NCBI GenBank assembly: GCA_900088475.1
Contig: FLMG01004265.1
Location: 4,139-26,336 of the forward strand
Source: Hyphochytrium catenoides
Taxonomy: Eukaryota; Sar; Hyphochytriomycetes; Hyphochytriales; Hyphochytriaceae
Direction of reading: 5' to 3'
DNA length: 22,198 nt
The notes under the pieces are model-generated. The model made no database searches and had not been told where the DNA came from. It worked only from the letters and a program-made list of their open reading frames with translations. Below, in pieces: positions 11,347 to 20,819 of this stretch (position 1 is the first letter of the stretch; each line of letters opens with the position of its first letter). Position numbers and translations under genes: made by a program.

Positions 11347-14300
11347 ATGGCTCTACATGGCTCGTCGCTGATATTTGGGGCGAGCTATGGTCTGCTCATA
11401 CCGGGGACCCTGTACTTTGCATGTAGGCTCTAGTGGTCAACTAATGGTACTTTCCAATCATTGACTGGACCGAGCTTCTTCCCCTTTCCTTGCATTGACT
11501 CCGACAGATTGCACAATGAAGGGGGCAGAGTCACGAAGTGGGGCCTGCCAGATCTGTTGTCGTTGGTTGCCCGAGGGCACTCAGCTTGCCTGCCTCTTAA
11601 GCTGTCTTTCTTTACTAGTCATATGCGTCGTTCCTGCCATCTCATTCCTAAGACTGCCCGCATCCTCGCAAGGGCTCTCCAGAGAGTGGGAATCGCTTCT
11701 GTAAGCAGAACCTGACGCTCGCTTCCGCGTTTACCATCTTACCCCCCTCATTTGAAGCCATCAGCAAACCCGCAACAGCCATCTTATGGCCTGCCTGTTC
11801 TCGGCACAAGCCCTAGCCCTTTGGGTGGGTTCTATGTCGTACCGCGCCTTGGCGATCCGTAACCTCTAAGACTTGGTCTCCTGTAGCTCGACAGCTTGTG
11901 GCAGTTTGCCCTAATTGTGACGCTCATGGGAATCTTCGTTGATACTTTAGTTCCAGCCGCCCTTTGCAGCGCGGGTATCAGCATCTGTCGGATGATGATG
12001 GCCGGAGAACTTGGAACGTGGGTTGATCATGAAGATCATGTCAGAACCATAACCGCAAGTAAGGGCCAGATCAATACGAATGCAGGGCAAAAGAAGAGGA
12101 GAGAGTAAAGATGAAGGTGAAACAAAGGTAACTTGACGCAAGACGGTCAGGTACTAAGCATGTGCTTGAAGGCACTATAGGGAGTGGTGTGAGTCTTCTG
12201 TCCAGCTGTCTCATGCTAGGATTCCTGGCAACGTCTCCTGAGGTGACCGGTAAAAGACGCCCGGAACTGTCATGGCGTGTTCTGGCCCTGTATTCGGCAT
12301 TGCTGGCGGCCTCAATCATCGGTAGCCCTCTTAACTCCACACTTAACATCTTTTATCTTCTACTAGAGCCCACTCGATGACCTTGACCCATTCTTCCAGT
12401 CATGGCCTCCTCTACTGCTTTTGCAGCGCCGTTTCGGCTTCACTGTCACTCCAATGGCGTTCTCCTAAAGTGGAGTTGACACAATGGCGAGTTCTATACA
12501 GGAAGAATTTTATTGTCCGGCTAATCCGTCATGCTTCCTTCCTCCTTAGGGCAGATTATGAAGCAAGCTCAGAGCCTAGCTTTAGAGCGTAGCATCCTAA
12601 TCCCAATGGCGTCAAACCACTTCCGTAGTCTCACCAGCCTGAAGAGGAGGCTAGAGTGTCTAGAAATTGCCTTCCTGGTAATCACTAGTTAAAGGGGTAT
12701 GCCCCGGTCGGAGTCACTCGTCTTCGATATCTCCCCACCAACTCCTCTACATGTCCCTCCTACCAGCAACTATAGTCCTCGATACTGTCAGTGATCTACT
12801 AAGTGCTCGCTCATTTATCCACAACGTCCAGATTCTCGGACCCATAACTGTGGCGGCCGCTCTCAGTATGGGCAATAACCTTACCGGGGTTGCTCCGGTC
12901 CTGGTTGGCAGCTGGCTTATCGGTAGGTTTTTCCCAAAGAGCCATGTACTGCCAATTGACACTCGATCAGCTGACTCGCAATTCTAGGTGCGACAAGCGT
13001 ACTTTCCTTGCCGCTACAGGTTGCGCTTCTATTAGAGGCCATTCACTTCCTACCCCAACTAGGTAGTCCGTTCCGCCTACCCCCTGCTTTTCTGCCCATA
13101 TAGCTGTTTTAAGACCTAGAATCCACGGCGTGCGATTGGTGATCTCTGCTCACCCTTGCCGTGATTGAAACCTTGAGCTCTGCTTTAGATCTCGTTGCGC
13201 AATCCACGTTTCTGAGCAGTAATTGCCCATCCTGTAGAGCGCCGAGACCGAATTTCGCAGCGCCAGCTGAGCACCATTGAGCGTCTGTGGGAGAACGGAG
13301 TTCAGTTTTATGAGCATCCGCTATTCCTAGCCAGCTTCGCCTACTGTCTCTTGCATGCAAATGTGTTAGAGTTCGGAGCGCTGAGTACGTCTTACCTCGT
13401 TTGGCGACAGGTGAGAATAAGTAGAATCTGCGTCAGGCAACCAGGTAGACCGTACTCTTCTCCTCTTATAACTATAAAAAGGCGTGTGCAGAACCTGAGA
13501 TCCCTCAAGCTCTACCTGAAGTCTAAGAAAAGTCTAGATATGTCAGGAAATGGCGTGGTGGGGAGAGAAGACATTAAGCACGTCTTCTTATGAGCCTCTA
13601 CTTCCTTTGCTTAGATACCTGTCATGGATATTAGCCTAGCCCAAGGGGCCGGTGCATTTCTTTGCGGGCTACCATTAGCCTTCTCCCATCAACTAGGAAA
13701 AGCTTTTGGCTCTGTGGAGAATTTGGCTCTTGTTGCAGGCTGGGCGTTCTTTCTGTCGCTGCTACCCATTGCAGTGTCACATCGCCTTGGTATGTAGTCC
13801 GAGCTGAGGTGGTATCGAGGGGTCCTCACAACAGCTTGGCTAACTATTTTTCCAAACACACTATAGGCAAAGGAGATATGGTGTTACTTTCCTGTCTTGC
13901 TCTCTCTCGCTTCGCATTCGGATGCGCGACGCTTAGTGAGCAGAAGCTCTTGCAGACATGGGTCCCGGTAGAAATAAGGGGCACTCTCTTAGAAGTGCAG
14001 GTCAGCTTTTGCGAAATGCCCGTCCGTCTTCCAAGAAAATGGCACTTCTTAACTCTAAATCTCTCTCTTGTCTCCTTTTCTGAATCTGCCACCATGCAAC
14101 TCCACGCACCAAAGGGTGCGATATCGCAGTCAATGAGTTTGATGGTGCAAATATTGGGCATAGCCGTCAGCAACCCGCGGGACTTTTCATACCTAGTCAC
14201 CGTCAGTCTTCTCGCGCTCTTTGTATCAGCCATAATTCTTCTCTTTTGGAGAATTGCTAAGCGTCCCCCGCGTGTTATACATGACCCCGAGGTCTCCCAA

Positions 14301-14381
14301 GGCGCGTCCAGCACTAAGAGTAGCCCAGCCTTTTTGGCTACCGCAAACAGGACGATTAGTTTGGAACAGATTACCATTTGA
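11347..14381 (+). CDS. Ferroportin (SLC40A)-family metal exporter, 12 exons
   Basis: Polytopic membrane protein of the ferroportin branch of the MFS; known members export ferrous iron or related metals. Exons: 11347–11422, 11508–11700, 11895–12058, 12172–12321, 12550–12677, 12832–12922, 12988–13062, 13104–13138, 13261–13410, 13615–13789, 13867–14000, 14115–14381; phases agree and give 545 aa (human ferroportin 571). The ATG sits in a good context (ACCATGG). Landmarks: LWQFALIV in TM1, GELGTWVDHEDH after TM2 (family GDWVD), SLALERS and LKRRLE (family AIERDW, RRID), FYEHPLFLASF and VLEFGALSTSYLV (TM7), LALSRFAFG, EIRGTLLEVQ, and NPRDFSYLVTVSLLALFVS (last TM). An extra hydrophobic stretch (about residues 50–75) lies before TM1 and could be a targeting signal. 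Exons 4, 8 and 12 have alternative splice sites nearby; the 14115 acceptor restores the family spacing. Family assignment strong; substrate not determined. Confidence 0.85.
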
Positions 14382-14823
14382 TGTGATCCCACTAAGTTCT
14401 TTTTTACAAGGTCAGTTTACTATGACAACCGGATGGGCTTGCCTGCCAGAGGGTTTCCATTCCCGGCACTTTTCTTTTATAAGAAATCAATTCTCTCTCT
14501 CCCCATCAGCATGTTCTACTTCCTTTTCCTTTCTTTCTCATGTTCTCTTTCTCCTTCTCTCCACTTGACACCAAGACACGACATCTATTTGAACACCGTC
14601 GTCTCCCTCTGCTTCTCTGTCTGTGGGGGCGCAAGCTACATATCTCCTGAAATGACAGGGAAGATAAATAAGGACATTCAACCCTATGCTAGAGTACACG
14701 GTGGGTGGTTGGACGGACTTCCTCTCTCTCTCCCCCTCTCTCTGCTCCGCCTCGCATATGCTGCATAACTCCTTACAGCGCTGTACTGGCAATAGTCCTC
14801 CCATTCTTTTAGATCTGCCTTGC
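14382..14823. other. Spacer between converging genes (3' UTRs)
   Basis: About 440 bp between the ferroportin-like stop at 14381 and the RNA-binding protein stop at 14824, which face each other. It should carry both 3' UTRs. It contains CT-rich tracts, notably around 14480–14570 and 14720–14750. I see no AATAAA on the plus strand just after the stop and no conserved coding signal; open frames here give only low-complexity S/L-rich peptides. Confidence 0.5.
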
Positions 14824-15964
14824 TCACGACTCATGGCTCTCTGACTGCTCCTGTTCCTGCTCTTCTTGATGACCCTCCGTTGCAGCCCGGTGGTAGTGAT
14901 TTGGCCCTCCTTCTCCTCTCTCTCTCGTCCCACCCCGGTGGTCTCTTTCCCCTCCTCGCTCATGGCGCTCCTTCTTCAGCTGAACCTTAAGCCTCTTTCG
15001 TCCCACCTATGGGGCCAAGAAATAGACCGTCAGCATCACAAAAGAAACTCCGCGCAAGATAGAACAGGCTGATGGGTACCTGGAACCCGTTCATCCCCTT
15101 GATTGCATTCTCTGCAGATACGGCATTGTCGTAGCTAACAAAACCTGTAGATGTGTCATCAACGTAGAGGCGTACGAGAGTCAGCTCCTTAAGCTCTTTG
15201 CCCTATGATGTTAGCCCACGGACTTACCGAAGCCTCGACTTCTCCCGCTCTCCTTTTCGACCATAATTCTGGCACTGACAACATTGCCATAAGTGGCGAA
15301 GTAGTTGAACAGGTCCTGATTCGTCATGTCGTTTGGAATATGGAAGACAAAGAGATTGCATCCGGGAGGACCCTGCCCATCCTCTGTTGTTTGAATTGGA
15401 GGGCCAGGTCCAACTATGGGCGCGTAGCCTTACGAGCAACAAACAGTCAAAACCAGCAACTGATGCGCGGGCTCAAAGTACTACAAGTCCTACCATAGCT
15501 GCCATATGGAACAGAGTAGGGGATCATATAACCGCCAGGAAAAGGAGGATAGACTGGCTGTCCGAAGTACCCCGGGTAAGCCATGGAAGGAAATTGATAG
15601 TTTGGAACCGCGGGCAATCCTGGACCTGTCGTAGGAGCAGGGGGCCCTTGGACTGGGGAAGAGGCAGTCGCTTGGCTACCCTCCTTAGGCCTGGGAGTGA
15701 GAGATTAACAATCAGACGAGAGAGGAAGGACGTCGCAGGCGAAAAGAACTACCTTTCCCAACTTGAGTCACTAGTTGGTTGGCTGTAGTAGTACATTCTC
15801 CTATCTGCTGGAGGATGCTGACCCCAGGTCGAACTCCCGCTCTCTCCACCCCCGGGTGAACCCTGGTGGTTTGACTGATTCCGAGGTGACGCTGTCTCTT
15901 TCATGGCCTTCCCTGGCTGATCGGCCATGACGGCCAATACTATTTCTTCCAGCACTCCTCCGAG
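14824..15964 (-). CDS. WW + RRM (CELF/Bruno-type) RNA-binding protein
   Basis: Exons read: 15753–15964, 15494–15690, 15228–15428, 15080–15144, 14824–15006 (TGA at 14824–14826); phases agree. An ATG at 15926–15928 would give 273 aa, but the frame stays open upstream and more 5' exons are possible. A WW domain comes first: WGQHPPADRRMYYY, then SQPTSDSSWERP across an intron, with the usual 8 residues between YYY and the second Trp. A P/G/Y-rich linker follows (PGYFGQPVYPPFPGG). Then one RRM: RNP2 is LFVFHI in GCNLFVFHIPNDMTNQDL and RNP1 is GFGFVSYD, split by an intron; it ends NGFQVGRKRLKVQLKK, the C-terminal RRM style of CELF/Bruno proteins. The tail is rich in R, E and G. Likely a nuclear RNA-processing or mRNA-binding factor; the WW suggests binding to proline-rich partners. 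Target RNAs cannot be told. Confidence 0.88.
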
Positions 15965-16059
15965 CTGCAAATCTGCTGAGAGCGTGAAGCAAGGCATGAC
16001 ACGGTGCAGATGGCACGGTGAACACGAGAAAGAGCGAGCAAAACTCTCATTTCTCTTAC

Positions 16060-16493
16060 CTTCAGACTTGCAGGTAATAGGCGAGTCACAGAGTCCTTGG
16101 AGGTTCCTACTGAGATGGTGACAAGGGACACCTTTACAGGAGAGGCCTCAGAGAACGGTGGTGGAATTTGAGTCTTGCCGATTCCAGAGCTTACTTGGAG
16201 AAAGTCCAGAGGACCTTAGTACACAGACCAGCCTTAGTATTCTATACAGAGCGACTATCTGCCCAAGAGCACCGCGGCAAGTGGTCACCCTGTACTTGTA
16301 AGTAAGGCTCGATCGCCACGCCGACAGTCAATAGCCAGAACTGAAAGATGCTGGACTCTCGTCTACACCTTGAAGCCAATGCTATGTCCTCTATATTAAG
16401 TGCACTTGACGCCTTCTTTCTGCCTTGGTTTCCTATGTCAAAGCTGCTAAACAGAGCTTTTCGGCTGCTAAACAGAGCTTCTCGGCTGAACAT
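16060..16493 (-). other. Possible 5' exons of the WW–RRM gene
   Basis: Two further exons can be joined in phase to the WW–RRM gene: 16289–16493 (ATG at 16491–16493) and 16060–16214. They are linked by a 74-nt GT–AG intron and a donor at 16059/16060. Together with the core they give 405 codons plus stop. Segments include MFSREALFSSRKALFSS and IGKTQIPPPFSEASPVKV. No known domain is visible, and the first exon is little more than an open frame with an internal repeat. The gene may instead start at 15928. Confidence 0.3.
16442..16493 (+). repeat. Short imperfect tandem duplication (about 21 bp, two copies)
   Basis: The unit GCTGCTAAACAGAGCTTTTCG is followed directly by a near-identical copy, GCTGCTAAACAGAGCTTCTCG, and then by GCTGAAC. 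On the minus strand it would encode a doubled ALFSS-type peptide at the start of the tentative first exon of the WW–RRM gene. It is too short for a mobile element. Confidence 0.8.
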
Positions 16494-17880
16494 CGTGTTT
16501 TCTCGCCTTTTCCCAGTGTCGGTTTGCCCTTAATATTATGCTCTGTCTTCTTTCTACTGTCTCTGTCTCATTTGAGGTGCCTCTCTGCCTCTGCTACGGC
16601 TGTTTACTGTACTAATCTGTCTCTTACCCGCTGTCTCTATCGTTCGCTCTGTGCCACTCTTTCTTCTCTATGGTTATTTGTTATCTAAAGAAAATCAGGT
16701 GTCAGCCCTCATAGTAGTAATACCCCAGAATGGACCAGTATCACAGTGGAATACATCGAGAATAAGAAGCTTCTGAAGTCCGTAGTAATATTTGCTTGGG
16801 AAGAGGTCCAGGAACCTGGCTGAAAGGGCTGAGATTTCTGAAATCAGCCGCGCCTATCCGCTTTTTGGCATGGACCAGCTTTTAGAAACAACCGCTTTGC
16901 GTGAACTCAGGCCAGAAATGGCCCTTGAAAGGTTACTGTGTAATTGCGTCATTTTTTGAAATTCCTTTGAGCATCTCCCTAGAACATTGTTTGTGTCATC
17001 AATCCTGGCGGACCGTCAGCGGATCAGAGCTCACTTCAAGCCATAGATGGCCGCTAGACTCTGACCCGAAACCGAAATAGCACTAAACCGGAGTTCTTGA
17101 GTCCGTTTTGAATTCAGACTCACTACAAACTATATCGCCCCTTGGCGAGTCAGAGCTCGAAGAGAGATGCAAGGTAAAACAAATTTGTCAGCAGCATGAG
17201 AGACAGAGTTATTACGAGAGACAGATGCAGTATTTAGTGCTAGAGTTAGAGAGAGGCAGGCAAATTTCCTTTGTGGCTCTCCCTTTGACCCTCTGGTGTC
17301 TGTCTGTCCGAGGTTCAAAAGTACGAAAACTGCCTTACAAACATGGACAGTCATTGGTGAGTACCTCCAACCACCCATTGTCTGCGTAGTCCTGCCACAG
17401 CCCATACCCATAATGTGAGGTGGAGGGAATCGGCGGCTGCCCGGGGACGGGCATAATCGTCACTATCAGTGGAGGTAGCGTTTGAAATTGAAAGTGGAGT
17501 CTCTCTCACTTTTCTTCCTCTTCAAGTTGACGCCTGACCAAAGCTTCGCTTTCTTGGTGGTGGTTGATCTACTCCTTGTAGATCTTGTTATGTGTCTCTT
17601 GGTCGTCGAAGAAGAAGCTGCAGTTGTCCTACGAGGAGCAGCCTTATTACCTGCTTGCTGGGTCATCATCAGAAGACGAAGAGCTGGTCCTTGGTTGTCG
17701 AGTGTTCTCATCGTCTCAACCCGGTTTGACTGACGGGCAAGATCCTCTTTCTTTCTTCTTGCTCTTTTGATATGATGGCCATAATGTTGTGTTAGTTGCG
17801 GCTGAAGGGCTCAAGCAGCAGCATCCTATCCGCTCAGGGCAATGTGTTTGAGATTTGAAAGAACTAGCCCTCTTTTCACT
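16494..17880. other. Unresolved region, no gene assigned
   Basis: About 1.4 kb with no feature I can support firmly. From 16700 to 17100 all frames are closed and no repeat is seen. From 17340 to 17770 several frames are open on both strands. On the minus strand 17365–17454 encodes a P/Y/W-rich peptide starting MPVPGQPPIPSTSHYGYG and ending at a good donor (GGAG/gtactc). On the plus strand about 17620–17720 encodes YEEQPYYLLAGSSSEDEELV, which looks like a cytosolic N-terminus of a membrane protein. The minus strand at 17466–17711 is K/R/T-rich. I cannot choose among them. Confidence 0.4.
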
Positions 17881-19700
17881 CTAAGCTGGTAATCGCCGCC
17901 ACTTTCTACTTTTTCGTGTCATGGCTCCCTTCGTATTGGCTTGTGGGCTGGCCTCGCTCTGAACTTAAGTAACATAGATAACGTACGCACACACTTCCGA
18001 ATCTGTCTTCGTCTCTTCTTATGGCCAATGTTCCCGATTCCCACGCTGCGTTGAGCTGTCCTCCTAATAGATTGTGCAGGCAACCGTCCCTCTCCCACTC
18101 TCTGGCCCTGTTCGAGCCCGCGATTTCTCCCTCCCCCATCTTATCAATCACAGCACCAGTGGTGCTCTGTACGTGCCCTTCCTCCAGGACTGGATAGCGT
18201 GTCTCTGCTGCTCTTTCTCCTGTGGTCTGCCAAGTAAAAACATGAGATCTTTTCCTGCTTGTTCCATTCAATGCAGTCCACCGACCTTACTACTCCCAAC
18301 TTTCTTCGTATCTGCTCGTACCTCGGTGATGGGTGATTATCCCGGGAAAGATGTCGGGGTTGCCACCGCGACAGACAAGTTGCTATACCTAGGGTTGCCC
18401 GCTGCACATGTCCTATCTGCTGTCCCACGTCAGTCGTTTTTTTTTTTACATAACCCTTCCATGGGTTAGAACTCCCGCTGCATCTTGCTCTAGCACTCGC
18501 TCGCTTCTTCGTCTTCAAGTCAGCCTGATTCCATGCCGCATGCAGAAAGGCCTGCCGCTGCATATACCCCTCTCCTCTGGCTCTGTTTCTAACGCCGCTA
18601 TCAACCGACTCGGTTCCTCTATGTTCTTCGGTCCTCGCATTGTCCTTGGTATACTGTCCTCTGTGCCTTCTCGCCTCGTTAGGACTGTGCTCTGCCCCTT
18701 TTTGTTGTCTTAAAGGCGTCGTTCTCAACAGCACATGTCCCGCAAAGAAGAGGTGGCTCATTCTTCTGTTGTCAACTCTCCTTAGGGGCATTACCTAGAT
18801 ATTTGAGATTTGATTATGGTAACGTCGCTGGCCCCGTCTTCCTGGTGTGTCCTGTTTTTTCAATTATAGCACACCAGAACTTGACTTTGTTCCTCTTCCT
18901 CCTTTCCACCATCACATTTGTTATCATCGTGTCAGCAAAGGAGCTTCACTGGTGCCGGTAGTACATACATACAACAATTAGATAAGCCTTCCTTTTCTCT
19001 CCTCTTTTTTCCTGCAGATGCTATTAAATTGTTATTGCTGAAGCTTTGTTGGCGATTCTTCCGTCCGGCCCACCACGACAACGGCTTTAGCAGCCACGTT
19101 TCAGGGCACTAATATTACATGCAAGAAGGGTGAAGGTGGTCTGAAAGGAAGAGCAGTGAAGGAGGAATGACTATTATGATGGGCTTTTTTTCCTCTAACG
19201 AATGAGGGGTCTCCGTCTTCCTTTAGTCTTATCCCATTCCTCCGTTCTTTTAAATTAGTCCACCACGACCTCCGGCGGCGGCCGCCCTAGAGCTCCTAAG
19301 CATGAAGCTGTTATTAGGGTCTCCATTGTTCTCTCTCTTCCATTGCCTTGCTCTGTTGCGGCTTCTCAACCACAATAGCCACACCATCACTATGAGCCCG
19401 ACCTCCTCCTTCTCATAAAATCTTACACTTCAGTTCTTGGACATCATTTGCCCCGCCACCTGGTTGATGGTCCCTTCCTTATGCATCGTCCTCGGCATCA
19501 TTATGCTCTATTGCTGTGTATGTACAGCAGACATTCTTGTTCTCTCTTTTCCTACAATGAAGCTTGCAGGCAATAATGATGAAGATGATGATCCTGAGAA
19601 GGTGATCAAAGAATATTTATCGTGCCAAAGCCGAAATATCGAATCTAACAGAGCACCACGTCCTTCAACAGAGATCTACCTTAAGGAGTTCCGAAAATAA
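17880..19700 (+). CDS. Possible intron-rich multi-spanning membrane protein (unrecognised)
   Basis: No single long frame exists, but exon-like pieces with hydrophobic segments and plausible GT–AG borders recur on the plus strand. About 17883–17968 gives LVIAATFYFFVSWLPSYW. About 18190–18234 gives GLDSVSLLLFLLWSA. 18277–18428 gives PPTLLLPTFFVSARTS, then DKLLYLGLPAAHVLSAV. About 18540–18650 gives YPSPLALFLTPLSTDSV. 18870–18957 gives HQNLTLFLFLLSTITFVIIV. About 19019–19112 gives AIKLLLLKLCWRFFRPAHHD. The last piece, about 19434–19700, gives FLDIICPATWLMVPSLCIVL, a further hydrophobic run, then a charged tail (NNDEDDDPEKVIKEYL) ending at TAA 19698–19700. Phases do not all agree in my reading, so the model is incomplete. 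I recognise no family. A plausible role is a transporter or channel. It could also be chance: CT-rich DNA gives hydrophobic frames. Confidence 0.3.
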
Positions 19701-20819
19701 CTTTTAAGTTCGGCATTCCCGATCACTTTTTCGGGTTAGAAGATCTGTAACCACTTTTTTCTGATGAAGTCGTGACAGGGCCAACAACACGGCAAACACG
19801 CAGCAAGGAAGCTTTTTGAGGTAAGATGACAAGGACGAGAGAGGAAGACGCGAGTCACTGTCATCTTCTAGTTAACCAGGAACCCTGTCTTTTCAGCCTT
19901 TCTCTCCTTCTTGTCCTTCTCTCTCTTTCTCTCTCTGGATTTGTCACGTCTTGCAGAGCAGTGCTGGGCCATGATGATGATGAGATGATGCGTTGTTATC
20001 CGCAGCAGCGAAGAGATGGATTGCGCCTCCACTTGTCGACAAGACTCGGTCGACATCCGCAGCCCTTCGTCCGTTACAGAGCGCTCATGCGCAACGACAT
20101 GTCATCACGGAACTGTCCTTGGTTGGAAGGAGACAAAGCTAAAGCGGCCTTCACCCTTCTCTCCTGTTTAATCACTGTCTCCTAATCGGGCAACTCTTTG
20201 TTTTGCGTCGTGTCAGACTTGTGAAGCAGCCGCACCGCGCCAAGATGGATACCTTCGATGAATGTCCAATCTAACCCCTAAAGATGTTAGTGTGCAAATG
20301 CAAGACAAGAAGCTCCTTCAGCCACCAGATCGTCCTCCTTGTCTTTCCCATGGTCGACATTTCAGAACACGAAAGAAAAAGGGTAGATGACAATGTACTA
20401 TGCCCGAAAGGCCACAGCGGTGCGCCTTATTGTTGGACAAGTCCAAGATGGAGTCAGCCCACGTTTAGGACTGACAAGGAGAGAGCCATGAAAGGCAGGA
20501 TGCAGATGCCCTGGGCAGCTCAAACGAATCGGCTGCAGCCTCACTTGTTGACTACTACTTCTCCTTTCCTCCCTGCCCCGGGCTTAGCCATAACTTGCTA
20601 CTCCTTAAAAATTAATTGACTGTCATGATCCTTCTTTAGTCTTCTATGTTCGCGAGTCCATCGCCCAGGTAGGCGATGCAACGTCGCCTCCGTGTTTCTT
20701 GGTATTTTCTCAGAAGTCTGTCCCACTTGCTCTTTTCCTCCACGTGAGTTCAGGAGGTCCTCACATTCCTAACCGAAGCCACCCCGCGGCGCCCAGTCGC
20801 CGTCTACGAGAGGATCAGC
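19701..20819. other. Intergenic region upstream of the ABC transporter
   Basis: About 1.1 kb between the tentative membrane-protein stop and the ABC transporter ATG. It should include the transporter's promoter and 5' UTR. Open frames on the plus strand at 19826–20185 (119 codons, with an L/S-rich hydrophobic run from a CT-rich tract) and 20284–20619 (111 codons) show no family motif or convincing composition, so I do not call them genes. No repeat or RNA gene is seen. Confidence 0.5.

Noticed and set aside
12366-12592. Open frame giving an extra exon between ferroportin-like exons 4 and 5
   Set aside because: Including it from the AG at 12366 meets a stop in phase, while splicing 12321 directly to 12550 restores the family reading IIGQIMKQAQSLALERS.
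13844-14392. 182-codon minus-strand frame
   Set aside because: Antisense to the last exons of the ferroportin-like gene, whose plus-strand reading has family motifs.
18144-18791. 215-codon minus-strand frame, R/K-rich
   Set aside because: No recognisable motif; its composition is what the complement of CT-rich hydrophobic-coding DNA gives, and better exon-like pieces lie on the plus strand.
20284-20619. 111-codon plus-strand frame before the ABC transporter
   Set aside because: No hydrophobic, domain or compositional signal beyond an open frame; length is within chance for this base composition.
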